Source: Actinomycetota bacterium
Lineage (GTDB): Bacteria > Actinomycetota > Actinomycetes > Actinomycetales > Microbacteriaceae
Assembly (NCBI GenBank): GCA_013297625.1
Contig: JAAFHT010000006.1
Span: 1-59,148 of the forward strand
DNA length: 59,148 nt
Direction of reading: 5' to 3'
The stretch's first letter is position 1. Each line of letters begins with the position of its first letter. Positions 33,329 through 41,883 of the stretch are shown one piece after another. A program made the translations under genes and the position numbers. Below the pieces are notes generated by a model. The model had not been told where the DNA came from and made no database searches. It was given only the letters and a program-made list of their open reading frames with translations.

Positions 33329-34242
33329 CCGACGCGCACTTGTGTCATCCAGTTGCCGCCGGGCCCGTAGTAGGTCGTGCCCTGGTAGATGACCTCGAGT
33401 CGGTAGACGACGAGGTAGGGCGGAGCGTACGCGCCAATCCGGCCCGGCGTCTGAATCTGATGGTTAGCAACGGTGCAGGTGAACGGAGCAGTGCCGCCTC
33501 CTGACGTCGTGCATGGGGTCGAGACCCAGCCACTGAACGACCCGGTGTCACCGGGGCGCACATTGACCTGCACGTTGACGATCGCCCCACCCGGTGAGAT
33601 GCCCGAGCCGGTGAAGGTGCTGTTCCAGTCCGTTGCCCCCTGCGTTCTCGAGACCGAGCCAGCGAACACCGGCGGTGTTGTCGGTGTCGGGGTCGGAGTC
33701 GGGGTGGCCGAAGGTGGGGTGCTCGGAGACGCCGTTGGCGTCGCGGTTGGCACCGTCGATGCGATCGGAGTCGGCGTCGCGGTCGGAGTAGCGGTGGGCG
33801 TCGCCGTCGGCATCGGTGTTTCCGTCACGACGGGCGACCCCGATTCGGCGACAACCGTTACAGTCACCGCCCGAAGGTCATCGTCGTCGGCGCCGAGCAG
33901 CGGCTGCAGAACGTAGGTGCCCGGTTCGAAGTCCCACGTGAACTCGCCCATCCATGCGGCACGGCCGGGCGCCTCAATGAGCCGTTCGAGAGTGTCGTCT
34001 CCGGGCGCCCCGACCTGCTGACCGTCGCGGGTAATGACGAGTCGAACAAGTGGCGCGGCATCGCGAAGGTGCACCCGGATGCTGTGCTCGCCCTCCACGA
34101 GCACCGCGCCGTCGAGCGGCTGGTCGAACCAGATTCGTGCCGGCGGTGTCGCCGCGGGCACGATGATCGCCGCACCCAACCCGATGGCGCCGACGACGGC
34201 CGCGCCGATGGCGATTCGCGAGACGAGCAACCCGGCGATCAC
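33325..34242 (-). CDS. membrane-anchored exported protein with a long Thr/Pro linker
   Basis: The 305-aa product has an N-terminal hydrophobic anchor (RIAIGAAVVGAIGLGAAIIV), an Ig-like segment (IRVHLRDAAPLVRLVITRDG...WDFEPGTYVLQPLL), a linker of about 55 residues made of TPTAT and similar repeats, and a C-terminal domain with two cysteines (STPCTTSG, FTCTV) and many aromatic residues. I do not recognise the family. The GTG overlaps the stop of the 1126-aa gene (GTGA at 34239-34242), so it is coupled to it. Last gene of the putative three-gene envelope operon. Confidence 0.8.
   Translation of the reverse strand: MIAGLLVSRIAIGAAVVGAIGLGAAIIVPAATPPARIWFDQPLDGAVLVEGEHSIRVHLRDAAPLVRLVITRDGQQVGAPGDDTLERLIEAPGRAAWMGEFTWDFEPGTYVLQPLLGADDDDLRAVTVTVVAESGSPVVTETPMPTATPTATPTATPTPIASTVPTATPTASPSTPPSATPTPTPTPTTPPVFAGSVSRTQGATDWNSTFTGSGISPGGAIVNVQVNVRPGDTGSFSGWVSTPCTTSGGGTAPFTCTVANHQIQTPGRIGAYAPPYLVVYRLEVIYQGTTYYGPGGNWMTQVRVG
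33672..33830. repeat. low-complexity coding repeat (Thr-Pro linker)
   Basis: A run of GTCGG-type units (reverse-strand ACC/CCG codons) that encodes the TPTAT-like linker of the 305-aa protein. It is a coding tandem repeat, prone to length variation, and not a regulatory or CRISPR structure. Confidence 0.7.
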
Positions 34243-37200
34243 GGGGTGTCCGTCAATCCGTATTGGGGGTAGTAGTACGCCACACCCCGAGCATCGGTGA
34301 CGAAGGCCCGGATGCCCGGCTCAAACCGCGCGCGCGTGAACGTCACCGTCTCGCCAAAGCAGGGCGAGTCGACCTGCACGGTCAGATAGGGGGAACCCGG
34401 TGCGGCCTGGCTGATCGAGCGCACGAGCGACGAGGGCGGGCCCGAGGCGAAGTCCCAGTCAGGGAGCACCGGCAAGGGAACGGTTCCGCTCCAGGTGGAG
34501 GTGATGCCCGCCACTTGCTCGTAGCTCGCTGAGCGCCGCACGACCGCCGACTCGATCGCCGGCGCAAGCTCGTAGGCGCGTCCGTTCATGACCAGGGTCG
34601 TGTTGGCGGTGATCGGGCACGCGGTGCCGTTGGCGAGCTGACCGGGTACGCCGCCCGTGACGACGATCGTCGGCTGGGCATCCCCGACCGGTCGATACAC
34701 GAGGCCGGGAATGTAACCCACCCGGTACGCACTCGAGATGAGCTTGCCCTGCTCCGTCTCGAGTCCGCGTCGAACGGTCGAATACAGCACGCTGGCGAAC
34801 GCCTGGCACGCCGACAGTGAGCCGTCCGGGGCGGTAGCGGCTCCGAGTGTTGCCTCGACGTCGGGATCACCGTAGAGCTCGGCCGCCGCCGCGAGGTCGT
34901 CGGCAGAGTCAGCGGGCACGGTGAACGTGTCGCAACTGAGTCCGGCCTGCGACAGGGCGTAGTCCATCGCAGCGACGAGCAGCGCCTTCATGTTGCCCGA
35001 AGCGACGGCCGCCACGTTTTCGTGCATGGGCACCTGCGGAGGAAGTCCCGTCGCATAGGTGAAGGCGACCGCAACCGCCATATTGGTCACCGAGTCGCAG
35101 GCTTTCTTGGCATCAGGTGACGCGGCACCGGCCGCGAGGCACACCGGATTGATCGCATCAAGCACGTCGATCGCGGTCGAGTAGATCTTGTTGTAGATGC
35201 CCGCGACGGTGTCCCACAACTCGGTGAGCGCCTCGTACAGACCGGGAGAGATCGTGCTGACCAGCCCGGCTCCGAGACCGATCGACGCCCCGACGAAAGC
35301 GCCGGCGGGGCCTCCGACGAGAAACCCGACGAAGGCTCCCATGAGGGTCGTCTGCAGCACACACACGAACCCACACTTCGGCTTCGACTTCTGTTCGGCG
35401 TCATAAATGCCGAGTTCGGCACTGTTCCTGAAGTCGGTACGGGCCTCTTCGCAGTAGATCCAGTCGGCTGTCGGATACGAGGCGAGCGCGAGCCCGAGGT
35501 CGCTCCGCGCGAGGTTGCCGGTCGATACCACCGTGTCGCCGGGTTCGGGGAGGCCGGAGTAGGTGATTCCCAACGGGGTTTTGGCGGTCGGTCCTGCCCA
35601 CGGCTCGGCGAGCCAGACCTCGGCGGGTGGGTAGCTCTGGATGTCGAAGCACGAGCCCCGGTACGCCTGATCCGTGGCGGTCTGCGCGATCCCTTGCCGA
35701 AACTCCACCTGAGGGTCGACCAGCTGAGGGGCCGTCTCATCGGTCAAGAGAGCGGTCTGGGTCATGTCGATCGCGATTGGTCGCGAGGCGTAGCCCTCGC
35801 TGCTGGATCCATTCGCGCCGCCGACCGCGAGCGCCCGCACCGAGAGGTCGGTAATCAGGCCGTCGTTCGCCTCGAGGGTGGCCGCAGCGAGAGAGGCCGC
35901 GACAGCATCCTCCAGCGCCAGGGAACCAACATCGGCGAGATTCTCAGCGTCGTCGCCCGCCTTCAGTGAGCGCCACTGCCAGGGCCGGATGGTCGTCGTG
36001 CCGGCGGAACCCTCCGCGGTCTCCGACAGCGACACACGGATCGTGCGCAACACTCCCGCCGTCGGCAACGCCGTCGAGGCGGGGCTGATTCTTGCCATCG
36101 ACACTTGCACGAAAGCCGTGCGCAACGCCGGGTCAAGGCTTTCGATGGTGAGAGTGACGGGCGCATCCGTCGCCAGGTTGACCGCCTGCTCGACGAGCGG
36201 GTCTGTCGGGACGCTGAGATACGCATCCGCTCCTGAGACGTCGCCGAGCGAGGCGGTGAGCGTGAGCGACTGAGCGGGCGCTGACGTGCCCGGTGGGCTG
36301 GCTCCGGCCGGTTGACACGGACCGCCCGAACCGGTCGATCCATCTGTCGATGGCGGCTGGATGCTCGCCCGGCAGAACAGCCCCGACCCCACCTGCACGG
36401 CCTCCGTGCCGTCGCGGTGCCACAGCTCAAGATCGACCTGGTCAGAGAGTTCGACCGAGACGAAAGACCGCAGGTCGGCCGCGACGCTCGACGGCAAGAA
36501 CTCGCCCTCAGCCGCCGGAATGCGGTGCCACGGGCCGCGGTCGATCGAGACGTAGAGGTACGGATCGGGAACGTCGATCGACGACGACAGCACCCCATTG
36601 ACGATGATCGCGTCGCCTGACCACCCGAGGTCGGCGCACTCTTCTGGCAAGGTGACCGAGATCGGTACCGACGGACCGTTGAGCCCACTCACGTCGTCGG
36701 TCACGCGAGGCAGGAAGGCCACGAGCGTGAGCAGGCCGATGGGCAGACCACTCAGTCGCGTTGCGAGGCCATCACGAACCTCACCGACTTTGCGGAGTTC
36801 AGGCCCGGCGTAGATCCACAACTCGTCGGCTGGATCGGCAGCTGCCACAACGACGTCGCAGCCCTCGACCGTTGCCGTAATGCGCTCAAGCCACGAGCTG
36901 GTCGGGAGCACGTAGCGCGAGGGGTCATCCGCGATGGCAAGCGAGGCGACGGGCGCCACCACGGGCGTTCCGGGGGTGAGCACGGTGTCGTACGAATCCA
37001 CCCGCACGCTCGGCAGCAGTTGGTCGGGCGTCAACGCGAGACGGCCGGCGATCGAGGCCAGAGTGTCGCCGGGTGCTGCGCGCAATCGCGTGACGGGTGC
37101 CGGGGCATCCGTCGTCGACGTCAGGCGGGCATTGAGGCCCAAGTCGCCCGGCAGATCGAGCACGGACGTGGGCAGCAAGGCGGAGTGCGCCGCGGTGCCC

Positions 37201-37619
37201 GTGGCGGTAATCGCACGGGCGAGCAGCGGCCGATCTCCCGCAATCGTCGGAACATGATCGAGTTCGAGCGAGAGTGCGAACGAGCCGTCGCTCAGTTCTG
37301 TCTCTTCCACGTCGTGAATCGAGAGCACGAGTCGGTCGGCGTCCCAGAGTTCAACCGTGTCAATCGGCTCGGGCGACTGACCGTTGAGGGCCACACTGAT
37401 CGTGCCGCCGCGCTCCACGGCGGGCGACGAAACCGCGGTGAGACTGAGCGGAAACGCACTCGGCGCCCGCTCTGCTTGCGCCGTTGGCGCGTCGAGGGGC
37501 CAACCGAACTTAGTCACGGCGACGACCCCCGCCGCGACCAGCAGGCTCATGGCAACCACCACGGCAGTCACCGCGAACCACGGCCGCTCGATCGCGGACC
37601 GCTGACGGTCGGTCGACAC
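34239..37619 (-). CDS. 1126-aa membrane-anchored surface protein with a strict glycine zipper
   Basis: Not recognised as a named family. One N-terminal helix (WFAVTAVVVAMSLLVAAGVV, residues about 14-34) anchors it; nearly everything else is predicted outside. Regions: an Ig-like domain at 55-155, a LysM-like stretch at 176-222 (LRAAPGDTLASIAGRLALTP), several beta-rich segments with cysteines up to 660, then a glycine zipper at 761-785 with Gly at 761, 765, 769, 773, 777, 781 and 785. This is followed by an amphipathic helical region (LYEALTELWDTVAGIYNKIY) and a C-terminal domain to 1126 with more cysteines. The GTG lies 3 nt after the stop of the upstream lipoprotein and the stop overlaps the downstream gene, so the three form a unit. 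A cell-surface or secretion role is likely; a pore or toxin-like role of the zipper is speculation. Confidence 0.8.
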   Translation of the reverse strand: MSTDRQRSAIERPWFAVTAVVVAMSLLVAAGVVAVTKFGWPLDAPTAQAERAPSAFPLSLTAVSSPAVERGGTISVALNGQSPEPIDTVELWDADRLVLSIHDVEETELSDGSFALSLELDHVPTIAGDRPLLARAITATGTAAHSALLPTSVLDLPGDLGLNARLTSTTDAPAPVTRLRAAPGDTLASIAGRLALTPDQLLPSVRVDSYDTVLTPGTPVVAPVASLAIADDPSRYVLPTSSWLERITATVEGCDVVVAAADPADELWIYAGPELRKVGEVRDGLATRLSGLPIGLLTLVAFLPRVTDDVSGLNGPSVPISVTLPEECADLGWSGDAIIVNGVLSSSIDVPDPYLYVSIDRGPWHRIPAAEGEFLPSSVAADLRSFVSVELSDQVDLELWHRDGTEAVQVGSGLFCRASIQPPSTDGSTGSGGPCQPAGASPPGTSAPAQSLTLTASLGDVSGADAYLSVPTDPLVEQAVNLATDAPVTLTIESLDPALRTAFVQVSMARISPASTALPTAGVLRTIRVSLSETAEGSAGTTTIRPWQWRSLKAGDDAENLADVGSLALEDAVAASLAAATLEANDGLITDLSVRALAVGGANGSSSEGYASRPIAIDMTQTALLTDETAPQLVDPQVEFRQGIAQTATDQAYRGSCFDIQSYPPAEVWLAEPWAGPTAKTPLGITYSGLPEPGDTVVSTGNLARSDLGLALASYPTADWIYCEEARTDFRNSAELGIYDAEQKSKPKCGFVCVLQTTLMGAFVGFLVGGPAGAFVGASIGLGAGLVSTISPGLYEALTELWDTVAGIYNKIYSTAIDVLDAINPVCLAAGAASPDAKKACDSVTNMAVAVAFTYATGLPPQVPMHENVAAVASGNMKALLVAAMDYALSQAGLSCDTFTVPADSADDLAAAAELYGDPDVEATLGAATAPDGSLSACQAFASVLYSTVRRGLETEQGKLISSAYRVGYIPGLVYRPVGDAQPTIVVTGGVPGQLANGTACPITANTTLVMNGRAYELAPAIESAVVRRSASYEQVAGITSTWSGTVPLPVLPDWDFASGPPSSLVRSISQAAPGSPYLTVQVDSPCFGETVTFTRARFEPGIRAFVTDARGVAYYYPQYGLTDTP

Positions 37620-37622
37620 GGG

Positions 37623-38141
37623 CTACTCGGTCAGCGCGTACTGCACGCAGATACGACCGATCACGGTGGTGGTCGTGTCGATTGTCACCTCGATGTCGAG
37701 GAACCCCGCGTACGGTCCGCCATCGATGCCCGCAACGGCCTCGGGGCCGACAAAGGTAAAGACTCCGTCGACCTCGTCGAAGAAGAACGATCCCGTTGAG
37801 GGAGCCACATCGCCCTCTGAGGTGATGTAGGTCGACAACCACCCATAGGTCGGGTACGCGTCGCCATTGTGCGCCGCATAGGTGAACGAGATCGTGTCTC
37901 CCGCTTCGAGTGGGTACACATCGAGCGCGGGTTCAACCGTCAACGCGGGGTCGAGAAACAGGTCATAACCCTCGGTCGTCGCGGCCGAGCAGTCGAGCGC
38001 TCCCCCGGTGTCGGTTGATTCGCCCGCCGTCGTGCCGCCGTCGGCACCGCTCTCGGCAGGCGCGCCGGTCGTGCATCCGGCAAGAGCAAGGGCGCTCACG
38101 AGTGCGAGGGGAACGAAGACTGCGAGTTTCGACGTGGCCAT
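37623..38141 (-). CDS. secreted lipoprotein, first gene of the envelope operon
   Basis: The product is 172 aa. It has a textbook lipoprotein signal (MATSKLAVFVPLALVSALAL) with lipobox LAGC and the acylated Cys near residue 23, then a Gly/Thr/Ser-rich spacer and a beta-type mature domain with two cysteines (LDCSAAT and GRICVQY) that may pair. No similarity to a known family is evident. It lies 3 nt upstream of the 1126-aa gene and 48 nt downstream of the LuxR-type gene, which suggests joint expression. Extracytoplasmic, membrane-attached. Confidence 0.82.
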   Translation of the reverse strand: MATSKLAVFVPLALVSALALAGCTTGAPAESGADGGTTAGESTDTGGALDCSAATTEGYDLFLDPALTVEPALDVYPLEAGDTISFTYAAHNGDAYPTYGWLSTYITSEGDVAPSTGSFFFDEVDGVFTFVGPEAVAGIDGGPYAGFLDIEVTIDTTTTVIGRICVQYALTE

Positions 38142-38189
38142 GTCGCCAGTGTGTGGCGAGTTAGGTCACACCGACAGTGGGGTTGCGGC

Positions 38190-39932
38190 TTATTCGTTCT
38201 CGTTCGGGATGCTGCGCACACGCCGCGCGATCCCCACGCGTGACCCGGCCTGCCAGCGACGCTGAATCTCGGCAATGTACTTCTCGACCGTTTTGGTACT
38301 CACACCCACCTGTTGGCCAATCTCCGCATTGCCGAGACCATCAGCAACCCGCACCGCCACGGCCATGAGTTGCGGGGTGAGCGGTACCGACGGAGGCTCC
38401 AGCTCACCCGGAAACAGTTCGGCCATGCGCGCCGCGACGACGAATCGAGTCGCGGCGCCAAACGCCGCGAGCACGCGCGAGACATGGCCGCGCACCGTGT
38501 GCTCACTCACGTGCAGCGCCGCGGCAATCTCGACGTTGCGCAACCCGTCCGCCACCATGAGCGCGACGTCCCGCTCGCGCGGCGAAAGGCCGTCCCAGCC
38601 GACGCCGGCCTTGGGCGGTAGGCGACGACCCGAGGCTCGGAGCTCGCGCACCGCTGCCTGCCGAACAGACACGTGACCGGTGTTCTCCGCTGCGGCCGCG
38701 AGCGCGACAAGGCGTGCTGAGCCCGAGTCGGGGTCGGCGACCTCTCGGCGCGCTCGGGCCGCGAGCACTTCGGCTTGAGCCTCTTCGACGACGCGACCGT
38801 CAGTGCGCGCAAGATCGAGGGCGCGCTCGGCAAAGATGAGTGCGCTCTCCGGGTCGCCGGCGAGCAGCGCCGTTCGGGCGCAGATTCTCTGTACCGTCGA
38901 GGCCGCGATGGGGTCGTCGTCGAGCGGGCGCGCGAGCGCAGCCCAGGCCTCGGCCGCATCCCGATCGCCCTCGTCGGCGGCCACGGTCACGAGCAGTTCG
39001 AGGCAGAGTGCGCGGTCGACCGTCGTGAGCTGCGACACGGCGAGGTCACCGCCCGCCGTGAGCGCGAATCGGGCTGCGCGTCGGGTGTCGCCGAGAGCAA
39101 CGAGACCGAAGGCCGCGAGCAAGAAGCACCCCCGCGTCAGGTAGTCACGCGGAACCGGACTCGCGGCGTCGAGGCCGTCGGCCAAGGCCCGCACCTGAGC
39201 GCGTTCCGCGGCATTGCCGCGCACGAGGATCTCGGTCGCCGAACGCAATTGGTGAACGAGCACGGGCGCGGTGTCGGGCAGCTCGGCGACAAGAAGCTTG
39301 GCTTCGGAGACGCGACCGCGAAACGTCAGAATGCGCACGGTCAGAATCTCGAGCACAGAACCATAGTCGTGAGCGATGCCATCGACCTCGAGGAAAGAAC
39401 GACGGCCCTCGGGAGGCCCGGCGCGACCGTCGAGTACGGCAGCGCCCGCCGTCAGTGCCTCGTCTGCTCGATCGAGTCGGGCGCCGGCGAGTGCCGCCTC
39501 GGCAACCAGGTAACACGCGAACCGCACGAGGTCGATGTCGTCGCCCCCTACGTCGCCGTCGAGTGACGGCAGAGCGTCGAGAGCCTCGCGGAGGGGGTCG
39601 CCCGTCACCGTCGACGTGGGGGCCGTCGCCGACCAGCCTCCGGCGAGTCCGAGCGGAAAAGGTCGGCCCGCTTGCGCGAGGGCGCGCGCGGCGAGCGCCG
39701 TCACGTGAACCACGGCGTCGTCGGGCGGGCAGAGCGCGAGGGCAGCATCCGCCCTCTCGGCCGCGGTGTCAAACTGCGCCGCCATAAAGAGCGCGACACA
39801 TTCGAGCGCGAGCAGATACGCCTGATCGGCCGGAGTCGCCGTGCGCGGGGCCCGACAGTAGTCAACGGCCGCGTCGGGCTCAGACGCGATGATCGCGTCG
39901 AGCACGATTGACAGATCGGCGCGCCGGGTCAC
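38190..39932 (-). CDS. LuxR-family regulator with two tandem C-terminal HTH domains
   Basis: The product is 580 aa. The N-terminal 440 residues are helical and TPR-like (AAQFDTAAERADAALALCPP and similar), with no Walker A ATPase motif. Two LuxR-type HTH domains follow: HTH1 at 449-505 (LSPRERDVALMVADGLRNVE) and HTH2 at 518-573 (LTPQLMAVAVRVADGLGNAE), each with a full recognition helix. HTH2 lacks the Glu of the canonical LxxRE motif. Two DNA-binding domains in one chain is unusual for LuxR proteins. The GTG start (39932) overlaps the mutM stop by 4 nt, so it is coupled to a DNA repair gene. The longer open frame to 40241 overlaps mutM and is rejected. The three envelope genes downstream are its plausible targets. 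Confidence 0.85.
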   Translation of the reverse strand: MTRRADLSIVLDAIIASEPDAAVDYCRAPRTATPADQAYLLALECVALFMAAQFDTAAERADAALALCPPDDAVVHVTALAARALAQAGRPFPLGLAGGWSATAPTSTVTGDPLREALDALPSLDGDVGGDDIDLVRFACYLVAEAALAGARLDRADEALTAGAAVLDGRAGPPEGRRSFLEVDGIAHDYGSVLEILTVRILTFRGRVSEAKLLVAELPDTAPVLVHQLRSATEILVRGNAAERAQVRALADGLDAASPVPRDYLTRGCFLLAAFGLVALGDTRRAARFALTAGGDLAVSQLTTVDRALCLELLVTVAADEGDRDAAEAWAALARPLDDDPIAASTVQRICARTALLAGDPESALIFAERALDLARTDGRVVEEAQAEVLAARARREVADPDSGSARLVALAAAAENTGHVSVRQAAVRELRASGRRLPPKAGVGWDGLSPRERDVALMVADGLRNVEIAAALHVSEHTVRGHVSRVLAAFGAATRFVVAARMAELFPGELEPPSVPLTPQLMAVAVRVADGLGNAEIGQQVGVSTKTVEKYIAEIQRRWQAGSRVGIARRVRSIPNENE

Positions 39933-40897
39933 CTCGACACCGACCGGCCGCGCGAGATGCGCTGGCAGCGCGGGCAAAAGTGCGAGCCGCGGTTCATGAA
40001 CTGTTCGCGCACGATGGGGCGCTCGCAGCGCGGGCACGGCTTGCCTTGCTGACCGTAGGCGCGCAGTGAGTGGCTGAAGTAGCCCGACGCGCCGTTGACG
40101 TTGACGTATTGCGCGTCGAAACTCGTGCCGCCCTCGTCGAGCGCGCGGCGCAGCACGAGGCGCACCTCCTCGAGCAGCTCGCGGGCCTTGCGCGTCGAGA
40201 GCGTCTCGGTCGGCTGGTCGTAGTGCACGCGCGCCGCCCACAGCGCTTCGTCGGCATAGATGTTGCCGATGCCGCTCACGAGGGTCTGGTCGAGCAGCGC
40301 GCGCTTGACGGTCGTGCGCTTGCCCTGCAGTCGGCGCACGAAGGCGCGCTCGTCAAACGCGGGGTCGAGCGGGTCGCGCGCAATGTGGGCAACCTGGCTC
40401 GGGATGCTCGCGAACGGCAATCCGTATCCCGCCGCCGCGCCGTCGCGCGTCGGCAGCAGCGCGTCCACCGCCATCGACCCGAAGATGCGCTGGTCGACGA
40501 AGTCGACCCGCAGCGGGCCGTGCTGCGGATGCGTCAGCGAGAACCTGATGCGCGTGAGCGCCGCGGCCTCGGCCGCAGGGTCACGCAGCAACACTTGCCC
40601 GCTCATGCCGAGGTGGGCGACGAGGGCTTCGGCAGGGGCATCCGTCGCCGCGTCGAGGCGGGACGGATCGGTTTCGGCGCCCGAGCCTGACGGGGCGAGC
40701 GGCACCCAGAGAAACTTGCCGCGCCGAACCGCCCCGAGCAGCCGCGCCCCCGTGAGGCGTTCGATGAAGTCTTCGGCGGGGCCGTCGTGGCGTTTGAGCG
40801 AGCGCTCGTCGAGAACTTCGACGGCGGTGATCGTGGCGCCCGTAACGGCGGGGTGCAGGCCGTGGCGCACGACCTCGACTTCGGGCAGCTCGGGCAC
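39929..40897 (-). CDS. mutM: formamidopyrimidine-DNA glycosylase (Fpg/MutM)
   Basis: The product is 322 aa. After the initiator it begins PELPEVEVVR with the catalytic Pro2 and Glu3; the lesion-recognition SGIGNIYADEALW segment and the C-terminal zinc finger CPRC...CPRC are complete. It removes 8-oxoguanine and formamidopyrimidines and cleaves the strand (AP lyase). There is an insert of about 15 residues after the KFLWVPL stretch (SGSGAETDPSRLDAATD), lengthening it beyond the usual 270-290 aa. The GTG at 40897 follows the rnc stop by 7 nt. The frame extends to 41005 but overlaps rnc. Confidence 0.93.
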   Translation of the reverse strand: MPELPEVEVVRHGLHPAVTGATITAVEVLDERSLKRHDGPAEDFIERLTGARLLGAVRRGKFLWVPLAPSGSGAETDPSRLDAATDAPAEALVAHLGMSGQVLLRDPAAEAAALTRIRFSLTHPQHGPLRVDFVDQRIFGSMAVDALLPTRDGAAAGYGLPFASIPSQVAHIARDPLDPAFDERAFVRRLQGKRTTVKRALLDQTLVSGIGNIYADEALWAARVHYDQPTETLSTRKARELLEEVRLVLRRALDEGGTSFDAQYVNVNGASGYFSHSLRAYGQQGKPCPRCERPIVREQFMNRGSHFCPRCQRISRGRSVSR

Positions 40898-40904
40898 GGG
40901 GCGC

Positions 40905-41597
40905 TCAGCGCCGCGCTTGCAACACGGTGCACGCTTCGAGCGCGGCAGCCATTTCGGCCTGCTTCTTGCTCGTGCCGTCGCCCGTGGCGATGGCGTCGGC
41001 GGCAATCATGACCGTGGCGGTGAAGACCTTGGAGTGGTCCGGGCCGTTCTCGGCGATGGCGTAGACCGGGGCGGCAATGCCGAGAGCCGCGGCGAGTTCT
41101 TGCAGGGCCGTCTTCGGGTCCATGGACGTGCCGAAGCGGTCGGGGTCGGCCATGAGCGAGTCGACGAGCCGCAACACGAGCGCCGTCGCTTCGTCGGCGC
41201 CACGGTCGAGGTACACGGCGCCAATGAGCGCTTCGACCGTGTCGGCGAGAATCGACGACTTCTCTCGGCCTCCCGTGAGCTCTTCGCCCTTGCCGACCTT
41301 CAGGTGCTCGCCAAGACCAATCGACCGCGCCACTTCGGCGAGCGCCGCCGATGACACGAGCGATGCACGACGCTTCGCGAGGTCGCCCTCGGGCAAGTCG
41401 GGGTAGCTCTCGTAAAGCATGACCGTGACGGCCTGGCCCAAAATCGAGTCGCCCAAAAACTCCAAGCGCTCGTTGGTCGCGACTCCGCCGTTCTCGTAGG
41501 CCCACGAGCGGTGCGTGAGCGCCAGCTCGAGCAATTCGGGCGCGATTGTTACCCCGAGCTCACGCTCGAGGGCAGAACGATCATCTGACGGCGTCAT
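40905..41597 (-). CDS. rnc: ribonuclease III
   Basis: The product is 230 aa. The RIIID signature ERLEFLGDSILG (with the metal-binding Glu and Asp) and the second acidic site ADTVEALIGAVYLD are present, followed by a C-terminal dsRBD (KTALQELAAALGIAAPVYAI...KKQAEMAAALEA). It processes rRNA precursors and double-stranded RNA. ATG 41597 is chosen; the frame extends to 41708 across the rpmF end. Part of the conserved yceD-rpmF-rnc-mutM block. Confidence 0.95.
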   Translation of the reverse strand: MTPSDDRSALERELGVTIAPELLELALTHRSWAYENGGVATNERLEFLGDSILGQAVTVMLYESYPDLPEGDLAKRRASLVSSAALAEVARSIGLGEHLKVGKGEELTGGREKSSILADTVEALIGAVYLDRGADEATALVLRLVDSLMADPDRFGTSMDPKTALQELAAALGIAAPVYAIAENGPDHSKVFTATVMIAADAIATGDGTSKKQAEMAAALEACTVLQARR

Positions 41598-41610
41598 GCC
41601 GACAGCGAGA

Positions 41611-41814
41611 TCAAACGTCGGCGACCTTACGGCCCTTGTACTCCATGTACAGAGGCGTGCCAGCGGAGTCTTCGACCACGCGGGCGCGGTGGGGAAGGCT
41701 GTAGACAACCTTTCCGTTCTCGACGGTCTTCACCAGGGTCGGCACAGATGCCTTCCACTGCGAGCGGCGCGAGTTCGTGTTCGAACGCGACATCTTCCGC
41801 TTGGGAACAGCCAT
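41611..41814 (-). CDS. rpmF: 50S ribosomal protein L32
   Basis: The 67-aa protein has the L32 N-terminus [20 protein letters not shown] and ends GRKVADV. The Cys pairs of zinc-binding L32 (CPxC) are absent, so this is the zinc-free (C-minus) form. It binds 23S rRNA in the large subunit. An AGAGAAGAA stretch lies upstream. It is between yceD and rnc, as in most actinobacteria. Confidence 0.95.
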   Translation of the reverse strand: MAVPKRKMSRSNTNSRRSQWKASVPTLVKTVENGKVVYSLPHRARVVEDSAGTPLYMEYKGRKVADV

Positions 41815-41840
41815 GGTGGTTCTTCTCTCTGTCAGACCTG

Positions 41841-41854
41841 CACGCGCGCGCGTG
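41841..41854. other. alternating CG palindrome in the yceD-rpmF gap
   Basis: CACGCGCGCGCGTG, a 14-bp palindrome of alternating purine and pyrimidine, lies in the 69-nt gap between yceD and rpmF. It could form a small hairpin or a Z-DNA-prone segment; no clear role can be assigned. Confidence 0.3.
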
Positions 41855-41883
41855 CCGGTGAGGTTGTGGGGTGCAGCGCAGCC

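Noticed and set aside
33672-33830. Regular short repeats suggesting a CRISPR or tandem-repeat locus
   Set aside because: They are in frame with the 305-aa protein and encode a Thr/Pro linker; no constant repeat with unique spacers exists.
39930-40241. N-terminal extension of the LuxR-type protein
   Set aside because: It overlaps the mutM C-terminal zinc finger region and is Arg/Ala-rich nonsense; the GTGA overlap start at 39932 is preferred.
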